Positions 25,631 through 33,868 of a DNA stretch of 64,000 nt are shown piece by piece (positions within the stretch are counted from its first letter, which is position 1; every line of letters starts with the position of its first letter). The notes under the pieces are model-generated. The model was not told the origin of the DNA, searched no databases, and was given only the letters and a program-made list of their open reading frames with translations. Source of the stretch: Pseudomonas thivervalensis (GTDB lineage: Bacteria; Pseudomonadota; Gammaproteobacteria; Pseudomonadales; Pseudomonadaceae); NCBI RefSeq assembly GCF_001269655.1, contig NZ_LHVE01000013.1, positions 1 to 64,000 of the forward strand. Direction: 5' to 3'. Position numbers and translations under genes: made by a program.

Positions 25631-26616
25631 TGTTCGGCTTCTGGAAGACCTGGAAGGCCCTGGAAGCCCGGGGCATCATGGGCATCAACCGGCGTAATGC
25701 CGACTACGTGCTCAAGTACAACAAGCGCAGCCTGTACCCCATCGTCGATGACAAGATCATCACCAAGGAACGGGCCATCGCCGCCGGCATTCATGTGCCG
25801 GAGCTGTACGGGGTGATCTCCACCGAGAAGGAAATCGACAAGCTCGACGAGATCATCGGCGGGCGTACCGACTTCGTCATCAAGCCCGCCCAGGGCGCGG
25901 GCGGCGACGGCATTATCGTCATCGCCGACCGCTTCGAAGGCCGCTACCGCACGGTGTCCGGCAAGATCATCAGCCACGAGGAGATCGAGCACCATGTCTC
26001 CAGCATCCTCACCGGCCTGTATTCCTTGGGCGGACACCGTGACCGGGCACTGATCGAGTACCGCGTGACGCCGGACCAGATCTTCAAGAGCATCAGCTAC
26101 GAAGGCGTGCCGGACATCCGCATCATCGTGCTGATGGGCTATCCGGTCATGGCCATGCTGCGCTTGCCGACCCGCCAGTCCGGCGGCAAGGCCAACCTGC
26201 ACCAAGGCGCCATCGGCGTGGGCGTCGACCTCGCCACGGGCCTGACCCTGCGCGGCACCTGGCTGAACAACATCATCACCAAACACCCCGACACCACCAA
26301 CGCGGTGGACGGCGTGCAACTGCCCTACTGGGACGGTTTCATGAAGCTGGCCGCCGGTTGCTATGAATTGTGCGGGCTGGGCTACATCGGCGTCGACATG
26401 GTGCTGGACCAGGAAAAAGGCCCGTTGATCCTGGAGTTGAACGCCCGGCCGGGTTTGAACATCCAGATCGCCAACGACTGCGGCCTGACTCTGCGCACCC
26501 ACGCGGTGGAAGCCCGCCTGGAAGAACTCCAGGCCCGGGGCGTCATCGAAACCGTGGAAGAGCGCGTGGCGTTTGCCCAGGAGTTGTTTGGGCATATTCC
26601 GCCGGTTGAGGGTTGA
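25630..26616 (+). CDS. RimK-like ATP-grasp (alpha-L-glutamate ligase-like) protein
   Basis: 328 residues, cytosolic. ATP-grasp features: DFVIKPAQGAGGDGIIVI near residue 80, and Mg-binding LILELNARPGLNIQIAN near residue 275. Related enzymes join amino acids or peptides through an acyl-phosphate, for example RimK adding glutamate to ribosomal protein S6. The N-terminal part is shorter than in RimK and has its own sequence (MFGFWKTWKALEARGIMGIN). With the exported protease and the membrane partner it forms a three-gene unit. The amino acid and target are unknown. Confidence 0.86.
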   Translation: MFGFWKTWKALEARGIMGINRRNADYVLKYNKRSLYPIVDDKIITKERAIAAGIHVPELYGVISTEKEIDKLDEIIGGRTDFVIKPAQGAGGDGIIVIADRFEGRYRTVSGKIISHEEIEHHVSSILTGLYSLGGHRDRALIEYRVTPDQIFKSISYEGVPDIRIIVLMGYPVMAMLRLPTRQSGGKANLHQGAIGVGVDLATGLTLRGTWLNNIITKHPDTTNAVDGVQLPYWDGFMKLAAGCYELCGLGYIGVDMVLDQEKGPLILELNARPGLNIQIANDCGLTLRTHAVEARLEELQARGVIETVEERVAFAQELFGHIPPVEG

Positions 26617-26631
26617 GGGCTCAAATTGAAC

Positions 26632-26775
26632 CTTGCTCCCGCCCGGTTCTGTAGGAGCTGGCGAAGCCTGCGATCTTTTGATCTTGATCTTTCGCTTGAG
26701 ACTCAAGTGGCTGGGACAAGATCGCAGCCTCGCTTCGCTCGTCAGCTCCTACGGGCGCAATCCTGCGGGAGCAAG
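26632..26775. repeat. Composite repeat: family A palindrome nested in a GCTCCCGC/GCGGGAGC pair
   Basis: The family A pair (26651-26752) sits between CTTGCTCCCGC (26632-26642) and GCGGGAGCAAG (26765-26775), which are inverted copies of each other and belong to the CGAGGGAGCTTGCTCCCGC family. The left junction (cggttctGTAGGAGCTGGCG) is identical to the one in the composite at 35522-35683. A solitary TAGGAG..CCTA piece follows. Confidence 0.8.
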
Positions 26776-26896
26776 CGCTTTTGCCACAGATATCGTCGAT
26801 CCCCCCAGACATGTCCATCTCCGACATCCCTCTAGGAGCAAATCCTACAGGGGATTACAATCGCTCCCCCGCCTGAACGGCCGACCCGCCCCGCCC

Positions 26897-28249
26897 ATGC
26901 CAACCTGCTCCGTACACCCGTTGCCCTACCGCGCCAACCCTGCCGAATACTTTGCGGCGATCCGTCATGCCCCGGGCAGCGTGCTGCTCGACAGTGGCCG
27001 GCCAAGCGCCGGGCGTGGGCGTTACGACCTGCTCAGTGCCTGGCCATTGGCACAACTGGCGGTGCTACCGGACGAGAGCGGCAGCGATTTCCTGCAACGC
27101 CTGCGTACTCATCTGACGCAACTGGGCGACGCGGTACTGCCGGCCACAGTGCAATTGCCCTTCGCCGGTGGCCTGATCGGCTACTTGAGCTATGACTTCG
27201 GCCGACACCTCGAAGCCCTGCCGTCCCACGCCCAGGATGACCTGCAATTGCCCGATGCGCGTTTCGGCGTGTACGACTGGGCGTTGGTCAGCGACCATCA
27301 GGCGGGCACCAGCCAACTGGTGTTCCACCCCCATTGTGGCGAAAGCGAACGCCAGCGCCTGATCGCGCTGTTCAGCCAACTGACACCGGCATCCGTTCCG
27401 CCGTTCAGCCTTGAAGGACCGATGACACCGGACCTCAGCGCCGAAGCCTATCGACAGGCGTTCGAACGCATCCAGGCGTACATCCAGGCCGGCGACTGCT
27501 ATCAGGTCAACTTTGCCCAACGCTTTCGCGCCCCTTGCCAGGGTGATGCCTGGGCCGCCTACCAGGCGCTGCGAGCGGCGTGCCCGACGCCGTTTTCCGG
27601 CTTCCAGAGCCTGCCGGAGGGCGGCGCGGTGCTGAGCCTGTCCCCAGAGCGGTTCGTCAAGGTCAGCGAAGGCCAGGTGGAAACCCGGCCGATCAAGGGC
27701 ACTCGCCCCCGCGGCACAACGCCCAAGGAAGACGCGGCCCACGCCGCCGAGCTGCTGGCCAGCCCCAAGGACCGGGCGGAAAACCTGATGATCGTCGACC
27801 TGCTGCGCAACGACCTGGGCCGCACCTGCCGCATCGGCTCGGTGCGGGTACCGGAGCTCTTCAGCCTGGAAAGCTACCCGAACGTGCATCACTTGGTCAG
27901 CAGCGTGACCGGCGAACTGGCTGTGGATAAGGACGCCCTGGACCTGATCGCCGGCAGCTTCCCCGGTGGCTCGATCACCGGCGCGCCGAAAATCCGCGCC
28001 ATGCAAATCATCGACGAACTCGAACCGACCCGGCGTGGGCTGTATTGCGGCTCGTTGCTGTACCTGGACGTACGCGGGGAAATGGACAGCTCCATCGCCA
28101 TCCGCAGTTTGCTGGTCAAGGATGGGCAGGTGTGCTGCTGGGGCGGCGGCGGGATTGTCGCGGATTCGGACTGGGAGGCCGAGTATCAGGAGTCGATTAC
28201 CAAGGTTCGGGTGTTGCTCGAAACCTTAGAATCTTTAGGACCTCGCTGA
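26897..28249 (+). CDS. pabB: Aminodeoxychorismate synthase component I PabB
   Basis: 450 residues of the chorismate-binding family. Diagnostic blocks are GDCYQVNFAQRF, SLSPERFVKV, RPIKGTRPRG, VDLLRNDLGR, SFPGGSITGAPKIRAM and WGGGGIVADSDWEAEY. With the PabA glutamine amidotransferase it makes 4-amino-4-deoxychorismate for folate synthesis. The lysine of PIKGT is the PabB-type catalytic residue, distinguishing it from TrpE. The start at 26897 fits family length although no clear ribosome site is seen. The stop codon TGA (28247-28249) is the first bases of a family C palindrome. Confidence 0.92.
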   Translation: MPTCSVHPLPYRANPAEYFAAIRHAPGSVLLDSGRPSAGRGRYDLLSAWPLAQLAVLPDESGSDFLQRLRTHLTQLGDAVLPATVQLPFAGGLIGYLSYDFGRHLEALPSHAQDDLQLPDARFGVYDWALVSDHQAGTSQLVFHPHCGESERQRLIALFSQLTPASVPPFSLEGPMTPDLSAEAYRQAFERIQAYIQAGDCYQVNFAQRFRAPCQGDAWAAYQALRAACPTPFSGFQSLPEGGAVLSLSPERFVKVSEGQVETRPIKGTRPRGTTPKEDAAHAAELLASPKDRAENLMIVDLLRNDLGRTCRIGSVRVPELFSLESYPNVHHLVSSVTGELAVDKDALDLIAGSFPGGSITGAPKIRAMQIIDELEPTRRGLYCGSLLYLDVRGEMDSSIAIRSLLVKDGQVCCWGGGGIVADSDWEAEYQESITKVRVLLETLESLGPR

Positions 28250-28353
28250 TCGTTCCCACGCTCCGCGTGGGAATGCATCCGGTGACGCTCTGCGTTACAA
28301 GCGGACGCAGAGCGTCCAGGGCGGCATTCCCACGCGGAGCGTGGGAACGATCA
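28247..28353. repeat. Paired palindrome, family C, overlapping the pabB stop codon
   Basis: TGATCGTTCCCACGCTCCGC and its inverse ending GGGAACGATCA flank inner palindromes, as in the copy at 20284-20390. It separates the convergent pabB and thrH genes (thrH ends 28366). Confidence 0.85.
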
Positions 28354-28365
28354 ACCTGCTCAGGT

Positions 28366-28983
28366 TTACAGGCTCAGATTGCGGTTCGAAGCCTTGAGGA
28401 ATTCCTGCTTCAACTCGGCAAACGTGTGCACTGCCGGGAATTGCGGGAACTCGCGGATCACGTTCTCTGGCGCATGGAACAGAATCCCGGCGTCGGCTTC
28501 GCCCAGCATCGTGGTGTCGTTGTAGGAATCCCCCGCCGCAATCACCCGGTAATACAGGCTCTTGAAAGCCAAAACCGACTGGCGCTTGGGATCTTTCTGA
28601 CGCAACTGGTAGCCCGTCACCCGTCCAGTGTCATCGGTAATCAGACGATGGCAGAGCAAGGTCGGAAAGCCCAACTGGCGCATCAACGGCTGGGAAAACT
28701 CGTAGAACGTGTCGGACAGAATCACCACCTGGAAGCGCTCGCGCAGCCAGTCGACGAACTCGATGGCGCCGTCCAACGGCTTGAGGGTGGCGATGACTTC
28801 CTGAATGTCGGAGAGCTTGAGGCCGTGCTCGTCGAGGATGCGCAACCGTTGCTTCATCAGCACGTCGTAGTCGGGAATGTCCCGAGTGGTTGCCCTGAGG
28901 GAGTCAATCCCGGTTTTTTCAGCGAAGGCGATCCAGATCTCCGGGACCAGCACACCTTCCAGGTCGAGACAGGCAATTTCCAC
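28366..28983 (-). CDS. thrH: Bifunctional phosphoserine phosphatase/homoserine phosphotransferase ThrH
   Basis: 205 residues, the same length as P. aeruginosa ThrH. HAD motifs: ACLDLEGVLVPE (motif I, with DLEG in place of DxDG, as in ThrH), ILSDTFYEF (motif II) and GDSYNDTTML (motif IV). ThrH dephosphorylates phosphoserine and can pass the phosphate to homoserine. The GTG start at 28983 is chosen because GGGAG lies 6 bp upstream and it gives the family N-terminus (M/V-EIACLDLEGV). Divergent from cysH. Confidence 0.93.
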   Translation of the reverse strand: MEIACLDLEGVLVPEIWIAFAEKTGIDSLRATTRDIPDYDVLMKQRLRILDEHGLKLSDIQEVIATLKPLDGAIEFVDWLRERFQVVILSDTFYEFSQPLMRQLGFPTLLCHRLITDDTGRVTGYQLRQKDPKRQSVLAFKSLYYRVIAAGDSYNDTTMLGEADAGILFHAPENVIREFPQFPAVHTFAELKQEFLKASNRNLSL

Positions 28984-29157
28984 GAGACACTCCCATTTTT
29001 TCTGATGTTTATCGGTTGAGCGAACAAAATGCCTGCCGACTCTAGCCATTCGGCGAAGCCCACGCAACGCACAGGAACGCGCCAGCCCCGACAGCTTTTG
29101 TTACCATCAGCCCCATATAGAGCGCCCAGCGCCACCGACCTGTAGGAAACCGCCCTG

Positions 29158-29901
29158 ATGAGCCCATCGTTTGACGTCGTGGAACTCGCCACGACCTATG
29201 CCAACAAGTCCCCGCAGGACATCCTCAAGCTGGCCTTCGCCGAATTCGGCGACGAGCTGTGGATATCCTTCAGCGGCGCCGAAGACGTGGTGCTGGTGGA
29301 CATGGCCTGGAAACTGAACAAGAACGTCAAGGTGTTCAGCCTCGACACCGGTCGCCTGCACCCGGAGACCTATCGCTTCATCGACCAGGTGCGCGAGCAC
29401 TACAAGATCGACATCGAACTGGTGTCGCCGGACTACACGAAACTTGAACCCTTCGTGAAGGAAAAAGGCCTGTTCAGCTTCTACAAGGACGGTCATGGCG
29501 AGTGCTGCGGCATTCGCAAGATCGAGCCGCTGCGGCGCAAACTGACCGATGTCCGCGCCTGGGCCACCGGCCAACGCCGCGACCAGAGCCCCGGCACCCG
29601 CAGCCAAGTGGCGGTGCTGGAAATCGACACGGCGTTCTCCACCCCCGAGCGCACCCTGTACAAGTTCAACCCGCTGTCGCAGATGACCAGTGAAGAAGTC
29701 TGGGGTTACATCCGCATGCTCGAACTACCTTACAACAGCCTGCATGAACGCGGCTTCATCAGCATAGGCTGCGAACCTTGCACCCGCCCGGTGCTGCCGA
29801 ACCAGCACGAGCGCGAAGGCCGCTGGTGGTGGGAAGAAGCCACGCAGAAAGAATGCGGGCTGCACGCCGGGAATATCATCGCCAAATCCAAGACCGTCTA
29901 A
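29158..29901 (+). CDS. cysH: Adenylyl-sulfate (APS) reductase CysH
   Basis: 247 residues. Four [4Fe-4S] ligands, Cys116-Cys117 (GECCGIRK) and Cys205/Cys208 (GCEPCTRP), mark it as the cluster-containing APS type rather than the PAPS type of enterics; the catalytic Cys is Cys233 in the C-terminal KECGLH. SFSGAEDVVL is the nucleotide-binding loop. It reduces APS to sulfite with thioredoxin in sulfate assimilation. Followed by a strong inverted repeat at 29918-29956. Confidence 0.95.
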   Translation: MSPSFDVVELATTYANKSPQDILKLAFAEFGDELWISFSGAEDVVLVDMAWKLNKNVKVFSLDTGRLHPETYRFIDQVREHYKIDIELVSPDYTKLEPFVKEKGLFSFYKDGHGECCGIRKIEPLRRKLTDVRAWATGQRRDQSPGTRSQVAVLEIDTAFSTPERTLYKFNPLSQMTSEEVWGYIRMLELPYNSLHERGFISIGCEPCTRPVLPNQHEREGRWWWEEATQKECGLHAGNIIAKSKTV

Positions 29902-29917
29902 GCGTCCGCCAAACCCT

Positions 29918-29956
29918 GTACACAAAAATGTCACCACAAGTGCCATTTTTGTGTGC
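29918..29956. terminator. Inverted repeat after cysH, probable bidirectional terminator
   Basis: GTACACAAAAATG (29918-29930) is complementary to CATTTTTGTGTGC (29944-29956) apart from one pair, with a 13-base loop. It lies 16 bp after the cysH stop. The stem holds A and T runs that could give short U tracts in both directions, but it lacks the GC-rich base typical of strong terminators, so an operator role remains possible. Confidence 0.5.
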
Positions 29957-30353
29957 ACTTACCCTGTAAGTGCCCCGAAAGGTTACACCTACCCTCTCGC
30001 TTTATCTGTTCTTCTTTCTCAATTGGCGTTCGCCAAAAAATAAATACCTGTTTAAACGGTCAGTTTTAAATCGCCGTATTTCAGTTAGTTATTAAACATA
30101 CATAACAAAACGAAATTATCGCCCCAGCGGATAGACCCGTAAGTGGCATAAATCTGGCTTAAGTCGACAAGTGTTTTGTATACAACATCTATAAAACATA
30201 CACACACTTTAGATCCGCAAGCCTGAAGCGCCCTATCCCGTACAGGCTGCAGATGCCCCGTAACCAATGATGCTCGCCCGCCGCGACGAAGATTTGTCGA
30301 GCCCCGCGCTCATGCACAGTCATCGCTGCGCCGAGAATCAGGAGCCTGCCGGA
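29957..30353. other. Intergenic region upstream of the NCS1 permease
   Basis: About 400 bp, AT-rich from 30040 to 30200. It contains the palindrome TTGTATACAA (30176-30185) and a TATAAA (30190-30195) that may be the -10 of the permease promoter. The open frame extends to an ATG at 30267 but without a ribosome site. No other gene is seen. Confidence 0.5.
30176..30185. promoter_or_regulatory. GntR-type palindrome TTGTATACAA before the permease
   Basis: Perfect 10-bp palindrome of the TTGTnnACAA class, placed 5 bp before a TATAAA hexamer. Position suggests repression of the NCS1 permease/racemase pair by a GntR regulator encoded elsewhere; none is adjacent. Confidence 0.5.
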
Positions 30354-31883
30354 ATGCGTACAAGTCTCTCCAATAACATCGCGCTGGATCTGCCCTCCTC
30401 CACCCCTGCCCTCGATGACCACACCGCCGCGTCCCTGGCCCTGAGCCCGAGGCTGCACAACAAAGACCTGGCGCCGACCAAGGCCGAAGGTCGCCGCTGG
30501 GGCCGCTACAGCATCTTTGCCCTGTGGACCAACGACGTGCACAACATCGCCAACTATTCCTTCGCCATCGGCCTCTATGCCTTGGGCCTGGGTGGCTGGC
30601 AGATCTTGCTGTCCTTGGGAATAGGCGCGGCGCTGGTGTATGGCTTCATGAACCTGTCCGGCTATATGGGCCAGAAAACCGGGGTGCCGTTTCCGGTGAT
30701 CAGCCGGATCAGCTTCGGCATTCACGGCGCGCAGATTCCGGCATTGATCAGGGCGGTCATCGCCATTGCCTGGTTCGGAATCCAGACCTACCTGGCCTCG
30801 GTGGTGTTCCGCGTGTTGCTGGTGGCGATCCATCCCGGCTTTGCCGACTACGACCGCGACTCGATCCTCGGCCTGTCGAGCCTGGGCTGGGTGTGTTTCG
30901 TGGCGATCTGGTTCGTGCAACTGGTGATCCTGGCCTACGGCATGGAGATGGTGCGCCGTTATGAAGGCTTTGCCGGCCCAGTGATCCTGGTGACCGTCGC
31001 GGCCCTGGCCGGTTGGATGTACACCCAGGCCGGCGCCACCATTGCCTGGTCGATCCGCGAGCCGCTGACCGGTGGTGAAATGTGGCGCAATATCTTTGCC
31101 GGCGGCGCGCTGTGGCTGTCGATCTATGGCACGCTGATTCTCAATTTCTGCGACTTCGCCCGCTCCTCGCCGTGCCGCCGGACCATTATCGTCGGCAATT
31201 TCTGGGGCCTGCCGGTGAACATCCTGGTGTTTGCCGGGATCACCATCCTGCTCTGCGGCGCGCAGTTCCAGATCAACGGGCAGATCATTGAAAGCCCGAC
31301 CCAGGTGATTGCCTCGATCCCCAACACCTTTTTCCTTGTGTTGGGTTGCCTGGCCTTCCTGATCGTCACCGTGGCGGTGAACATCATGGCCAACTTCGTC
31401 GCCCCGGCCTTCGTGCTCAGCAACCTGGCGCCCAAGTACCTGACCTTCCGCCGCGCCGGGCTGATCAGCGCCGCCATCGCCGTGCTGATCCTGCCGTGGA
31501 ACCTCTACAACAGCCCGCTGGTGATCGTGTATTTCCTGTCCGGCCTCGGCGCCCTGCTCGGGCCGCTGTATGGCGTGATCATGGTCGATTACTGGCTACT
31601 GCGAAAAGGCCGCATCAACGTGCCGCAACTGTACAGCGAGGACCCAAACGGTGCGTATTTCTACAGCAACGGGGTCAACCTGCGTGCGGTGGCGGCGTTC
31701 ATTCCGGCCGCGCTGATCGCCATCATCCTGGCCCTGGTGCCTGGTTTTGACGCCGTTTCACCGTTTTCCTGGCTGATTGGCGCTTCGATTGCAGGGCTGT
31801 TGTACCTCATCATCGCCAAGCGCCAGCCGTATTACGAGGACGTCAGCGGTGAGTCCATCGCTGTGGATAACGTCCATCATTGA
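30354..31883 (+). CDS. NCS1 family cytosine/purine/allantoin/hydantoin-type permease
   Basis: 509 residues, about twelve membrane helices. NCS1 landmarks: WTNDVHNIANYSFAIGLYAL, GVPFPVISRISFGIHGAQIP, LNFCDFARSS and FVAPAFVLSNLAPK, and YGVIMVDYWLLRKG. These symporters import nucleobases, hydantoins or allantoin with Na+ or H+. The start at 30354 has AGGAG 9 bp upstream; the open frame to 30267 adds 29 residues of doubtful value. The racemase-like gene 61 bp downstream suggests a hydantoin- or allantoin-like substrate. Confidence 0.87.
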   Translation: MRTSLSNNIALDLPSSTPALDDHTAASLALSPRLHNKDLAPTKAEGRRWGRYSIFALWTNDVHNIANYSFAIGLYALGLGGWQILLSLGIGAALVYGFMNLSGYMGQKTGVPFPVISRISFGIHGAQIPALIRAVIAIAWFGIQTYLASVVFRVLLVAIHPGFADYDRDSILGLSSLGWVCFVAIWFVQLVILAYGMEMVRRYEGFAGPVILVTVAALAGWMYTQAGATIAWSIREPLTGGEMWRNIFAGGALWLSIYGTLILNFCDFARSSPCRRTIIVGNFWGLPVNILVFAGITILLCGAQFQINGQIIESPTQVIASIPNTFFLVLGCLAFLIVTVAVNIMANFVAPAFVLSNLAPKYLTFRRAGLISAAIAVLILPWNLYNSPLVIVYFLSGLGALLGPLYGVIMVDYWLLRKGRINVPQLYSEDPNGAYFYSNGVNLRAVAAFIPAALIAIILALVPGFDAVSPFSWLIGASIAGLLYLIIAKRQPYYEDVSGESIAVDNVHH

Positions 31884-31944
31884 TCGCTCAAGACGGCCCG
31901 CCAGGTTCGGGCCGCTTACTTTTCTGTGTTAAGGAGGACAGCTC

Positions 31945-32673
31945 ATGCGAATTCTCGTGGTCAACGTCAACACCACCGAATCCATCACCCAAGCCATCGC
32001 CCGCCAGGCCCAGGCCGTGGCCGCGCCGGGCACCGAGATCGTCGGGCTCACGCCGCATTTCGGCGCCGACTCCATCGAGGGCAATTTTGAAAGCTACCTG
32101 GCGGCCATCGCGGTGATGGACCGGGTGATGTCCTACGACCAGCCGTTCGACGCGGTGATCCAGGCTGGCTACGGCGAGCATGGCCGCGAAGGCCTGCAGG
32201 AACTGCTGAACGTGCCGGTGGTGGACATCACCGATGCGGGCGCCAGCACCGCCATGTTCCTCGGCCACGCTTATTCGGTGGTCACCACCCTGGACCGCAC
32301 CGTGCCGCTGATCGAAGACCGGCTCAAGCTCTCCGGCCTGTTCGACCGCTGCGCCTCGGTACGGGCCAGCGGCCTGGCGGTGCTGGAACTGGAGCAGGAT
32401 CCGCAACGGGCGGTTGAAGCCATCGTGCGGCAGGCCGAACTGGCGGTCAGCCAGGACAAGGCCGAAGTGATCTGCCTGGGTTGCGGCGGCATGGCCGGGC
32501 TCGATGAGCAGATCCGCCAGCGCACCGGGGTGCCGGTGGTCGATGGGGTAACGGCGGCGGTGACCATTGCCGAAGCGCTGGTGCGGCTGGGGTTGTCGAC
32601 CTCGAAAGTACGCACCTATGCGACGCCGCGGCCCAAGACCATCATTGGCTGGCCGGGGCGGTTTGGGCGGTGA
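31945..32673 (+). CDS. Asp/Glu/hydantoin racemase superfamily protein with one catalytic Cys missing
   Basis: 242 residues. The N-terminus MRILVVNVNTTESIT and the block VICLGCGGMAGL with Cys180 are typical of hydantoin/allantoin racemases. The first catalytic Cys, normally in a VIxACFxDPG-like block near residue 76, is replaced: here VIQAGYGEHG with Gly at 75. A two-base racemase needs both, so this protein may act as a decarboxylase-like, isomerase or hydrolytic relative. AAGGAGGA precedes the start. It pairs with the NCS1 permease. Confidence 0.8.
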   Translation: MRILVVNVNTTESITQAIARQAQAVAAPGTEIVGLTPHFGADSIEGNFESYLAAIAVMDRVMSYDQPFDAVIQAGYGEHGREGLQELLNVPVVDITDAGASTAMFLGHAYSVVTTLDRTVPLIEDRLKLSGLFDRCASVRASGLAVLELEQDPQRAVEAIVRQAELAVSQDKAEVICLGCGGMAGLDEQIRQRTGVPVVDGVTAAVTIAEALVRLGLSTSKVRTYATPRPKTIIGWPGRFGR

Positions 32674-32696
32674 GTGCACGGCGTTAGACCGCATCG

Positions 32697-32798
32697 CCCC
32701 CTTCGCGAGCAGGCTCGCTCCCACAGGGATTTTTGATGATCACAACATGTGTGGTCGCTACAAAACCAGTGTGGGAGCGAGCCTGCTCGCGAAGGGGG
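32697..32798. repeat. Paired REP-like palindrome, family B
   Basis: CCCCCTTCGCGAGCAGGCTC (32697 on) and its inverse GAGCCTGCTCGCGAAGGGGG (to 32798) are perfect 28-bp arms extended by CCCAC/GTGGG, about 45 bp apart. It lies between the convergent racemase and lysR genes. Confidence 0.85.
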
Positions 32799-32820
32799 TC
32801 TACGCGGTCCAGAGCCTGGC

Positions 32821-33744
32821 TCAAACCGCACTGAACCGCTTGGCCAACCCCTGTTCGGCAAACTGCTCGATGATGAAATCCACGAACGCCCGGGTCTTGC
32901 CCGGCAGCAACTTGTGTTCGGCATAGTAGATGGAGATGTTGCCGTCATCGACGTACCAGTCCGGCAGCACCCGTTGCAACGCGCTGGATTCCAGATAAGG
33001 CACGGCCACCGGCATGCTCACCAGCCCGATGCCCAGCCCTTGGGCCGCAGCCGCGCAGTCGGCCTCTGAATCACTCATGGTCATGCGGGTCTTGAGCATG
33101 AGCGGGCTGTGCTGCTGGGTGCGGCTGGTCAGTTGCCAGGAACGCACGCGCCCGGTTTGTGGCGAACGAATCAGGATGCCTTGGTGCTGTGACAGATCTT
33201 CCGGCTCTGTCACCGGGGCATGGATTTGCAGATAGTCCGTTGAGGCAACCAATACCCGATGGGCCACTGTCAACTTGCGCGCCACCACACCCTGGGGCAG
33301 CTCGAAGCCGCCACCGATAGCAGCATCGAAGCCCTGGCCGATCAGGTCCACCTGGCGGTTATCGAAATGCCAGTCCGGGCTGATGGCCGGGTAGCGCCGC
33401 AAAAACTCCCCCAGCAATGGCACGACATACAATCGACCGAACGCCGTGCCCATGCTCACCTTCAGCGTCCCCGCCGGTTGCCCGCCAGCACTGGCCAGGT
33501 TGGCAACGGCGTTCTGGATGGTGTTGAAGCTGCTGCTGACTTCCCGCAGGAACAACTGGCCGGCTTCGGTCAGCCTCAGGCTGCGGGTGCTACGCTGGAA
33601 CAGCCGTACCCCCATGCGCGCTTCCAGCTTGGCGACGCTTTTACCCACCGCCGCTGGGGTCACGCTCAAGCGGCGCGCCGCCTCGGCAAAGCTGCCGACT
33701 TCGGCGCTACGCACGAAGCATTCGATACTGTTGAAGGTCTCCAT
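32821..33744 (-). CDS. LysR family transcriptional regulator
   Basis: 307 residues from METFNSIECFVRSAEVGSFA: N-terminal winged helix (about 1-60, AARRLSVTPAAVGKSVAKLE) and a periplasmic-binding-like effector domain. It belongs to the large group of regulators that control a divergent oxidoreductase. An in-frame GTG at 33753 would add three residues; ATG 33744 gives the usual N-terminus. The SDR at 33869 is divergent, and the palindrome at 33754-33772 sits against this gene's start. Confidence 0.9.
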   Translation of the reverse strand: METFNSIECFVRSAEVGSFAEAARRLSVTPAAVGKSVAKLEARMGVRLFQRSTRSLRLTEAGQLFLREVSSSFNTIQNAVANLASAGGQPAGTLKVSMGTAFGRLYVVPLLGEFLRRYPAISPDWHFDNRQVDLIGQGFDAAIGGGFELPQGVVARKLTVAHRVLVASTDYLQIHAPVTEPEDLSQHQGILIRSPQTGRVRSWQLTSRTQQHSPLMLKTRMTMSDSEADCAAAAQGLGIGLVSMPVAVPYLESSALQRVLPDWYVDDGNISIYYAEHKLLPGKTRAFVDFIIEQFAEQGLAKRFSAV

Positions 33745-33753
33745 AAGCGCCAC

Positions 33754-33772
33754 TCTAAACTTTTGGTTTAGA
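33754..33772. promoter_or_regulatory. LysR-type palindrome (T-N11-A) between the LysR and SDR genes
   Basis: TCTAAACTTTTGGTTTAGA: perfect 7-bp arms around a 5-bp centre, fitting the LysR box pattern. It directly abuts the LysR start and is about 100 bp before the SDR start, so it is likely the recall site for control of both. Confidence 0.7.
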
Positions 33773-33868
33773 CAGACTATAGCAATGGCGGTCTACACAG
33801 TTCATGACGGCTTCTTGATACTCGCCCCATCACCGCGGCACCTCGCCCCGGCACTTTTGGAGAACATC

